Assembly: GCF_025950235.1 (NCBI RefSeq) | Contig: NZ_JAPDDT010000016.1 | Coordinates: 1-64,000 of the forward strand | Direction: 5' to 3' | DNA length: 64,000 bases | Origin: Luteolibacter arcticus | Lineage (GTDB): Bacteria; Verrucomicrobiota; Verrucomicrobiia; Verrucomicrobiales; Akkermansiaceae | Shown: one piece after another, positions 17,791 through 25,209 of the stretch | Position numbering within the stretch: position 1 is the stretch's first letter | Layout of the letters: each line of letters opens with the position of its first letter | Program-made: the position numbers and the translations under genes | Notes under the pieces: generated by a model | What the model was told of the DNA's origin: nothing | Seen by the model: the letters and a program-made list of their open reading frames with translations, nothing else | Databases searched by the model: none

Positions 17791-18058
17791 GGTCGGGAGC
17801 ATCAGCTTCAAGGAGGCATTGGACCTGACCACCTCGACCCACGAATCCTCCCGCACTTGTGTGGACAAGCCGCGCAAGCGGGCGGAGCACCTGCGGTTCC
17901 TCATCGAGATGATGGCGACCCGTCTGATCGACCACCGGCCTTTCCGGCGGGAGCCGAGAGCAGTCAAACGCCGCCCCAAACCTTTCCCCCTGCTCAACAC
18001 ACCGCGGCACGAATTCGTCGAGATTCCGCACCGCTCACGATATCGAAAAGTGGCTTAA
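17789..18058 (+). pseudogene. IS4-family transposase, C-terminal fragment
   Basis: The frame reads VGSISFKEALDLTTSTHESS, then RKRAEHLRFLIEM, and ends REPRAVKRRPKPFPLLNTPR plus HEFVEIPHRSRYRKVA. This is the typical end of IS4-type transposases ('PFRxEPRAVKRRPKPY.LL..PR'). The 5' part is absent, cut exactly where the inverted repeat of the neighbouring insertion sequence ends. The stop at 18058 is intact. The missing middle portion resembles what is found at 28302-28600 on the other strand. Confidence 0.82.
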
Positions 18059-18185
18059 TCCCGTGCCATTCAGTACAGTCCCCATTCAGGTAAGTGATTT
18101 TTCATGGAAATCGTGCCGTCACGATGATGTCGTGGGAAAGACTGGTCTGGGAGTTCATCGTTGGCTGTCATTCCCGGCAGAAAAA

Positions 18186-21100
18186 ATGCATCAGAAATTT
18201 AGGGCATTCATATCATATCGGCATGATGACAATCGTGGTACAGGACGCAATTGGGCTGAATGGCTTCAGAAGGAGCTGGAGGATTTCCAGATCCCTCATG
18301 AATTGCGCGGAAGGGCTGACGCCTCCGGTCAGCCGGTGCCGGATTCTCTGTTCCCGGTCTTCCGCGATGTAGCCGATCTCGCGGCCAGTTCAAGTCTTCC
18401 CAAGAGTATTCAGGACGGCCTCTTTCAAAGTGCATGCCTAATCGTTGTTTGCACGGACGGTATCAAGGATAGTATTCATGTGGCCGAGGAGATCCGCTTT
18501 TTCAAGAAAATCGGAAGGGCCGATCGGATCTTCCTCCTGAGAGTTGCTGGAGAAGGAGGCGTCGCGGATTTCGAATCTCTACCGGACAGTCTTCGGCTGG
18601 GTGATGTCGATTGTACCGGCTCATTGGATTGGAGCCTGCCATTCTCGCCTCTGGCTGCGGATATAGCAGTGGATGAGACAGGCAAAGAAGGCTGGACTAC
18701 GGTTTCAGCTCATGTGGCCAGTCTCCGGAGCGAGGGCTTTACCGCTAGGGAGGCAAAGCTGCAGGCGAGGCGATACGCCGCCAAGTTGCAAGCCGCCAAG
18801 TGGAAGCTCGCCGCCGCCATCCTGAAAGTCGACCCTTACGAACTCACGCGACGCTTGCAAGAGCGGGAATTGGCGGCAGCCCGCCGCGCGACGCGTGTCT
18901 TTCGGCGCTGGCTTGCCGCCGTGGGAGTCTTTGCGCTCTTGGCCTCCGTTTTCGGTTTCATGGCATGGCGTCAGACCGATGCAGAGCGCTCACAACGCGA
19001 GCGCGGGGATCTCCTCCTGCAGAAGGCCAGCGACAACGAGCTGGCGATCTCCGCGCAGGAACTCGACGCCAACCACTGGCAGGTGGCTATGGCACGGGCG
19101 AGACAGGCGCTGGAATTGCGCGGTGACAATCTCCCGGCCGCCCAATGGGTGGAATCTCTGCTGATCGACCATACGCCCTTCCGCACCATCGGCGTGCTGG
19201 ATGTGGAAGTCGCTGGTGGGCTGGAGTGCGAGGAGTCCATGTGCTTTTCTCCGGATGGAACGACAATCTATGTCGCCGGCGCTTATGGCGCGTCAAAGTC
19301 CCACGCCGTGCGGGCATACTCCACCGAGTCGGGTCGCCAGCTTTGGAGCACGGCTGTCGCGGGAGAGCCTGGTAGCCTATGCCGCTTGCATGATGGCAGG
19401 GCCCTCTCTTTGGCGGTGGAGGAAGGTGAAACCGGCTCCCTGCTGATTCTCGATGCTGCTACCGGCGAGCGCCTTCACACCTTGCCGGAGAAAGTCTTGG
19501 CTCTCGCGGCTTCTCCCGTAGCCCCTCTGCTGGCGCTAGCAGTGCCGGTCGATAAGTATAAGGCCGAGCTTCAGATCGTGGATCTAGCGACGATGTCCAC
19601 GAGAAATGCACCGCTCCAGTCCCATACCGATCGAATCACCGGAATGCGGTTGAGTCCTGATGGTCGCACCGCAGCGATTTTCGGCAGCTATTTGCTCGAG
19701 ACCATCGACATCAGCTCCGGAGGCCAAAAGGGCAAGACCTTCTTCGCAGGCGGCTTGTGGGACCTGCAGTTCTCACGCGACTCTGCCCGAATGGCGGTCT
19801 CGGGACGGGAGTTGGCGGGTGCAGTGGTTTCCGTGGCAGATGGATCCAAGTTGTGGGATCTCGACTTGAAAGAGAAAGGCGATCGGATTCACAATTTTCG
19901 CAGGATAGTTTATTCGCCTGAAGGAGGCAAAGTGGCTTCCTGCGGAGGTTCGCAATTTGTGGGTGCCGGAGATCCCGAAACAATGATTCGGATATTCAAT
20001 GCCGAATCAGGAGAATTGATGGGCCATATTGCTACGGATCACGTTGGTGAAGCTTTGGCCATATCGGAAGATGGCAGCATCTTGGCATACGGGGACGGAG
20101 AAAGTATGTCCCTGGTGGATTTGGACAGGGGCAGGAAAATCGATACCGTCGAGTTTGCAAATTCTCCTGCATCAATCGCCTTCGCCCCTGGAAATCGCTG
20201 CATGGCCGTGGCTTGCTATCCAGCGGGCCTCTATCTTTTGGAAATGGCTACCTCACTTCATGCGTTCCAATCGAAACCGGGGCAGGTAGATGAGAATGCA
20301 TCCCGTTCAGGAGAAAGAAGTGTGCAGTGGGGTGGCCTCGCAGACCGCCGTCGCCCGGGAAATCCTGCAAATCTGGCAATAGCGGCCGTGGCTCTACATC
20401 GAGGCACGGGGCGCTTGGCATATGGCGGAGACGACAAACGTCTGTGTTGCGCGGATTTTCCTTCAGGGAATCTCATTTGGTCCCGTGATTTCGAGGAGAG
20501 TATCCATCATGCGATGTATTCTGAAGACGGAAAGGTTCTTGCCTTCACTGTAAAGGGTGGATCTACAGGAGATCATCTCCTGGAAGGAATGGAGAACATC
20601 CTCATCAAGGGATCAAGCTCGCTCTATCTGAATCTGGTGGACGCTGATACTGGCTGCCACCGCTGGAGCCAACAACTGCGTTTTGAGGGAAAGCGCGACG
20701 CGTTTGCAGTTAAGCCACTCTTCTTGAATCAAGTCGTTGCGGTCGCTGGTGCCGGTGCCTGGCGCATTGACACGGGGGCACCGGATCCGGCTGCATCCGC
20801 TTTCTTCAAAAAGTTGGACACCGTTGCGATAGGCAGGGACGGGAAGCTTCTCGCGCGGACGGCTGGAACTGTCCAACTGCTGAAATGGCCTTCGCTGGAG
20901 CCGCTCTTCTCCTTTGAAGGGATAGAGAGCTCCAAGTTCACCGCGTGGTCGGTCGAAGGGAGTCGACTCTACTCTTGCAGTGGCGGCATGGTCAGAGCAC
21001 TTCCTGCGGGCTCATCGGGATCCGGGTGGGAAGGCCGCTTCGATGAGGAAATCATCTTCTTGGCTGAATGTCCCGGCGATATCTGCCTCGTGGGTAGTAA

Positions 21101-22733
21101 TGGGAAACTCTGGGCCTTGGAGGGCGCGTCAGGGGAAGAGATTTGGCGGAAAGATCTAGATGAAATCATTGACCTTCGTGTCGTCGCGGAGAGTGGGGTG
21201 ATTATCGCTTGCGGCGGGCCGCATAGCTACGGCTTGGACATCCGCTCGGGAAGGGAAATGTTCCGCCGGAATCACGCCGACAAGCTGCTTCTGTCCAGCG
21301 AAGATTCGGATGGCTACAATTATGTCGTGGGACGCTTCGGCATAGCCTGTGACGTGGTGGAGAACTCTCGATTCGACCGCCCTGTGCCCTCTTGGTTCTC
21401 GAATCAACTGCTGCAATCACAGGGGTGGCATACCGTTAGGAGCGGGCTCGCGGAGCTGGATACCCCGAGCCAGACCTCTGCAGCCTTGGAAGTGTTGAGA
21501 AACGAATATAGCCTCCTGCCCTTGGCTGCTAGCACCGGACAGAGCGATGCTTATGGCCGGATGCTTGGCTGGTTGTTCAGGGCGCGGGAAGACAGATCGG
21601 TGTCCCCTTCGTCCTCGGTGAAGCTGGTGGACGTCGCGGAGCAGCTTTTCCAGAGTTCGGAGGAGACCAAGGTTTGGAATGCCTATCATGCCGCCCCGTG
21701 GCATCCATTGGCCGGATTCGGACTCGCCTCGATAAGCGAGAATGATGGGCGCGCCACCTGGCTCCGCGAGTGGGGTCTGTCCCGGCTCGCCGCGGCAGAC
21801 GCCAAGGCCTATGATGAATCCACGCGTGCCAGACACTTTGGCTTGGCCGCGGCGATGGCGCTGGAAGCGAAGGATACCGCCATCGCCCGGAAGATCATCG
21901 CCACGAGCGAAGCTGAATCCCTCGTCCATGCCGATATCTTCTTGGCGAAGGCGCGCCTGCTGACAGACGCTGGTGAGAAACAAGCGGCTCGCGACTCACT
22001 GATCCGAGCGCATGAACTCGTGGAGAAAGATGATCACTCTGCTCCTGCGAAGGCCCGGGAGATCCGCACCGCTTTGGTCAAGGCGCTGGTGGAGGATAAC
22101 CGGTCTCCCGAGGCTCGGGACATCCTACGTCAGCATCTTGCAGAATGCCGCACCAAGCCGGGACTACTTGCCGAGGACATCATGGAAACCCTGCAACCCC
22201 TGTGCAATCTGCTCATTGCGGAGGGAAAGCCGGATGAGGCCCTCGGCGAAATCGATCGTGTGCTTCCTGTCGTCCAGCGCTTCGATGGCACGGTCTCGAA
22301 GCTTGAAATCATGGTTCTGTGTCTGCGAGAGGCGTTGTTAACGGAATGCAATCGGCTGGAAGATGCGTTCAAGCAGGCCAAGGAATCCTTTCGACTCATC
22401 CAACAATTGCACGGAAGCGACAGCCGGGAGGCCTGCGATTTCGCATCCCAGATTGCCGGGAAGTATTTCCGCAACAAACAGTACAAGGAGGCCGCCGACC
22501 AATTGCGTTTCGTCGTCGATGCCCGGAAGAAGAACCTCCTGCCTAAGAATCCGCTTACCTTGCGCTCGATGCATGAGCTTTCCATCGTCCTCCGTGCTGG
22601 TGGGGAGCGTGCTGAGGGTTTGGCTCTCTTGAAGGAAACCCGCGATTTGGCGACGAAGTATCTCGGCGCGGAACACGACCTGACCGGTCGTATCACGAAG
22701 GATCTGGAAAGCGAAGAGGAGCCGCCAGAGTAA
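18186..22733 (+). CDS. TIR domain - transmembrane - beta-propeller - TPR protein
   Basis: I start at the ATG at 18186 (MHQKFRAFISYRHDD), because the 41 codons before it do not resemble the family; product 1515 aa. Residues 1-165 are a bacterial TIR domain of the 'FISYRH...WLQKELEDFQIP...PVFRDVADL' type, with the candidate catalytic Glu102 (HVAEEIRFF). Then come a basic helical linker, one transmembrane helix (about 242-260), a long WD40/PQQ-like beta-propeller region (about 320-1060) and tetratricopeptide helices (about 1230-1510). The TIR lies on the cytosolic side if the N-terminus is inside; the repeats would then be extracytoplasmic, which is unusual. TIR domains in bacteria usually cleave NAD+ or make ADP-ribose signals. 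It is convergent with the next gene, 16 bp apart. Confidence 0.8.
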   Translation: MHQKFRAFISYRHDDNRGTGRNWAEWLQKELEDFQIPHELRGRADASGQPVPDSLFPVFRDVADLAASSSLPKSIQDGLFQSACLIVVCTDGIKDSIHVAEEIRFFKKIGRADRIFLLRVAGEGGVADFESLPDSLRLGDVDCTGSLDWSLPFSPLAADIAVDETGKEGWTTVSAHVASLRSEGFTAREAKLQARRYAAKLQAAKWKLAAAILKVDPYELTRRLQERELAAARRATRVFRRWLAAVGVFALLASVFGFMAWRQTDAERSQRERGDLLLQKASDNELAISAQELDANHWQVAMARARQALELRGDNLPAAQWVESLLIDHTPFRTIGVLDVEVAGGLECEESMCFSPDGTTIYVAGAYGASKSHAVRAYSTESGRQLWSTAVAGEPGSLCRLHDGRALSLAVEEGETGSLLILDAATGERLHTLPEKVLALAASPVAPLLALAVPVDKYKAELQIVDLATMSTRNAPLQSHTDRITGMRLSPDGRTAAIFGSYLLETIDISSGGQKGKTFFAGGLWDLQFSRDSARMAVSGRELAGAVVSVADGSKLWDLDLKEKGDRIHNFRRIVYSPEGGKVASCGGSQFVGAGDPETMIRIFNAESGELMGHIATDHVGEALAISEDGSILAYGDGESMSLVDLDRGRKIDTVEFANSPASIAFAPGNRCMAVACYPAGLYLLEMATSLHAFQSKPGQVDENASRSGERSVQWGGLADRRRPGNPANLAIAAVALHRGTGRLAYGGDDKRLCCADFPSGNLIWSRDFEESIHHAMYSEDGKVLAFTVKGGSTGDHLLEGMENILIKGSSSLYLNLVDADTGCHRWSQQLRFEGKRDAFAVKPLFLNQVVAVAGAGAWRIDTGAPDPAASAFFKKLDTVAIGRDGKLLARTAGTVQLLKWPSLEPLFSFEGIESSKFTAWSVEGSRLYSCSGGMVRALPAGSSGSGWEGRFDEEIIFLAECPGDICLVGSNGKLWALEGASGEEIWRKDLDEIIDLRVVAESGVIIACGGPHSYGLDIRSGREMFRRNHADKLLLSSEDSDGYNYVVGRFGIACDVVENSRFDRPVPSWFSNQLLQSQGWHTVRSGLAELDTPSQTSAALEVLRNEYSLLPLAASTGQSDAYGRMLGWLFRAREDRSVSPSSSVKLVDVAEQLFQSSEETKVWNAYHAAPWHPLAGFGLASISENDGRATWLREWGLSRLAAADAKAYDESTRARHFGLAAAMALEAKDTAIARKIIATSEAESLVHADIFLAKARLLTDAGEKQAARDSLIRAHELVEKDDHSAPAKAREIRTALVKALVEDNRSPEARDILRQHLAECRTKPGLLAEDIMETLQPLCNLLIAEGKPDEALGEIDRVLPVVQRFDGTVSKLEIMVLCLREALLTECNRLEDAFKQAKESFRLIQQLHGSDSREACDFASQIAGKYFRNKQYKEAADQLRFVVDARKKNLLPKNPLTLRSMHELSIVLRAGGERAEGLALLKETRDLATKYLGAEHDLTGRITKDLESEEEPPE

Positions 22734-22749
22734 GGCAAAGCAGGGCAAG

Positions 22750-24774
22750 CTAGAGCTTCCCCAAGCCCGCAAGGATCAACTCGACGATGCGTGCGTAGCT
22801 CACAGTGTCGAATAGCTCGTGCTGCTCTTCTTCAGTTAGCAGCGGATTTATCCCTGCAATGCCCTTGGCGCGAATCGTCGCGACGATCTCCGGATAGTCC
22901 ACCCACCCAATCCCGCGTCTTTCATAGAGTTCCCGCATTTTCACGGAATGGGGTGCATTCTTTTGATAGTCCCAAGTCGCTTCCATCCGGTCCTCGCCGC
23001 GGAGCAGGTCGATGACCAACTCAGCCACCCCGCCGAAGGCCCCGATGAGAAAGACCGGTTGCCCAAGCTTGATGGCGAGCAGGACCTCCTCCAACACTCC
23101 TGGAATCCGCCCGGAGTACCATTCCTCGCTTTTGTTGCCGTCCTTGTCGGTTCTCACCGTGGGACCGAATCGCCCTCCTAGGACGATCATGGCCGCAACC
23201 CCGCTCTTGGTGCGATCTGCTTGGAATTCCCTCATCTCGGTCATCCCCCGTGCCCAGGCGAATCGGTGTTCCGCGGAATCCGTCGCGGCGAAGGAGGGCG
23301 CTTGCTTGCAGATCTCAGGATGAAGCGATTCATCTACGTCCGCAGGGCGCGGGAGAAGCACGGTCTGACAGAGGGGCTTGAGCTCCGATCTTTGGGCCTC
23401 GGCTAGATCGAGCAGTGGCCAGCCCCGATAGTTGACAATCCTGTCCAAGGCCGCTGTGCCGTGTGCCCGGTTAGTGTTGTAAGTGCTGACTAGTTCGATC
23501 AAGCGCCGGGTGTATCCCTCGGACCCGAGATGCCCGCCGTAAGCAAGTGTCGCGCCTTTGATCAGCAGGTAGCGTGAGAGCTCCGCCATGCACTCTTCCA
23601 GATGCAGGTTGTCCATTCCATACAGCGCGATATCGGTGCTTTCAGACATCGAGAGGCCGATTTTCAATCCTTGGAGAGACCGGTCGCTGGCCAAGCGCTG
23701 CAGCGGAGTTTCGAAAAGCACGCCGGTTCTCTCGAGCCGCCTCTTCTCGCCTTCGCCGACCGGCGGGTCTGGATAGAGGATTCGGCTGCCGTGTGTCATG
23801 CCGGCTAGGGTAGCGAACTCCGGCGGTCTCGCGAAGATTATATCATCCGCTACCTTCCACCGCTCCAGCAGGGCATGGTCGTGCAAATGCCTCAGCGTCT
23901 CCTTCAGGACGAGATCGATTCCTTTCTGGGGGTCATCGTCCCAGCGGATGCGCGGGACATTGCCCAGATAAGGGAAGCTCCTGCTTTCATATTCCTTAAG
24001 TGCATCAATCACTGCCACGGGACGCTGATGCTCCTTCGCCAGCAGGATCTCCTCGCGGCACCACTCGCGCGTCGCGTAGGAGTCCGTGAGAAGCACAAGC
24101 AGCGAGGTGTTTTTGATCCCGCTTTCAATCTCCTGCCCGAACAAGGAGCCGACCAAGATGCTTCCGGAGTCGACCCACGCCTCGATCGGCTGATCCGCTT
24201 TGAGGCAGTCGAGCACTTTGTTGGTGATGTATGGATCGTGTCCCAGGTCGAGCTTGGTGTGGCTCAAGAAAATCTTGATGGGAACCGGTGACTTTTTTCC
24301 CGCCTCGTCCACCGGGTCCAGGTCGCTTAGATAGCGGCAGACCTCGACCACGATGCGCTGCACGATCCAAGGCCGTCGGGCTTGATCGTCGGCGAATGAA
24401 TAAGCCCGGGCGAAGTTGACCTTCTCGAGCCGCGGATCTAGGGGCCAAGCCCCCTTCGCGAGCTGGAATGGCACGAACCGTGCCGAGGCTTTCAGGCAAT
24501 GCTCCCAAACGTCGCCGATGAAGCTGCACCATTCGTCGTCCAGATTGATCACGTCATCCGCCAAGACCACGACGACCGTTCGCTCGGCATGCCCCAGGCG
24601 GAATTTCAGAGGCGGCTTGTTACCTTGTTGGCCTTCGCAAAAGATAGTTGGTACCCGCAAACCCGGTACCATGGGATCGACATTGAGCTGGCGATGAATA
24701 TGCCGCGCCAGATCCCGGGCTCCGGCGGAGCCGGGATGGAATATTATGTGGACGATCAGAGGGAGGTTTTTCAT
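22750..24774 (-). CDS. Double-TIR / SLOG fusion protein
   Basis: The ATG at 24774 (MKNLPLIVHIIFHPGS) is preferred; product 674 aa. Residues 1-150 form a TIR-like domain ('LIVHIIFHPGSAGARDLARH') without a clear catalytic Glu. Residues 165-255 are a canonical TIR ('IKIFLSHTKLD', 'WVDSGSILVGSLFGQEIESG') with the WCxxE motif, candidate catalytic Glu242. Residues 369-640 resemble a SLOG-type Rossmann domain ('LKIGLSMSESTD', 'KGATLAYGGHLGSEG', 'IVLGGRFGP', 'VFLIGAFGGVAELV'), a fold that binds nucleotide-derived signals. In Thoeris defence, a TIR enzyme makes a cyclic ADP-ribose product that a SLOG domain of ThsA senses; here the two functions may sit in one chain. Function is inferred. Confidence 0.78.
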   Translation of the reverse strand: MKNLPLIVHIIFHPGSAGARDLARHIHRQLNVDPMVPGLRVPTIFCEGQQGNKPPLKFRLGHAERTVVVVLADDVINLDDEWCSFIGDVWEHCLKASARFVPFQLAKGAWPLDPRLEKVNFARAYSFADDQARRPWIVQRIVVEVCRYLSDLDPVDEAGKKSPVPIKIFLSHTKLDLGHDPYITNKVLDCLKADQPIEAWVDSGSILVGSLFGQEIESGIKNTSLLVLLTDSYATREWCREEILLAKEHQRPVAVIDALKEYESRSFPYLGNVPRIRWDDDPQKGIDLVLKETLRHLHDHALLERWKVADDIIFARPPEFATLAGMTHGSRILYPDPPVGEGEKRRLERTGVLFETPLQRLASDRSLQGLKIGLSMSESTDIALYGMDNLHLEECMAELSRYLLIKGATLAYGGHLGSEGYTRRLIELVSTYNTNRAHGTAALDRIVNYRGWPLLDLAEAQRSELKPLCQTVLLPRPADVDESLHPEICKQAPSFAATDSAEHRFAWARGMTEMREFQADRTKSGVAAMIVLGGRFGPTVRTDKDGNKSEEWYSGRIPGVLEEVLLAIKLGQPVFLIGAFGGVAELVIDLLRGEDRMEATWDYQKNAPHSVKMRELYERRGIGWVDYPEIVATIRAKGIAGINPLLTEEEQHELFDTVSYARIVELILAGLGKL

Positions 24775-25209
24775 CGGGATTACCTGCCGAGCTTGATCGG
24801 TCTCCCGCTGACAATCCATTTCAAAAGCGCCACCCCGAGTGAGTCTGGCCGCGCGAAGAAATCTGGCGACTTAACTTGAATGAGCGCCGTCAGACCTCCT
24901 CGGGCTCCGAAGAACACAGGACACGCTCCAAAGCTAGATTCAAAGTTCAAAGACTGACCCGAAAGGCACGAACTTAAGGTCGTTTTGGGATGAGTTCGGC
25001 CTCCGTGGCTATGGTGGGAGTGACTGCCGAGATCTCATTGGAGATCATAGCGGCATCGTACCCGTCACCGCCTCGGTGCTTGGGATCGCAAGTCGTTGAT
25101 TTGGCGAGGTTCTCCCTGAGTTTGTGCCATTCAGAACTGACCTCTTGGGATTAAAATGCGAGAACTGAACCCATGCAATGGGAAAGAAGAAGGGATTTAT
25201 TGAATCCGG
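24775..25209. other. Gap between the TIR-SLOG and kinase-TIR genes
   Basis: This is 435 bp with no convincing gene. A minus-strand frame around 24980-25150 reads 'KHRGGDGYDAAMISNEI' but lacks a start and similarity I can name; it may be gene debris. The kinase-TIR gene ends at 25210 and its terminator is not obvious. Confidence 0.35.

Noticed and set aside
22750-24774. Canonical Thoeris (thsA/thsB) system
   Set aside because: There is no SIR2-SLOG ThsA homologue; the TIR-SLOG fusion and its neighbours have a different layout.
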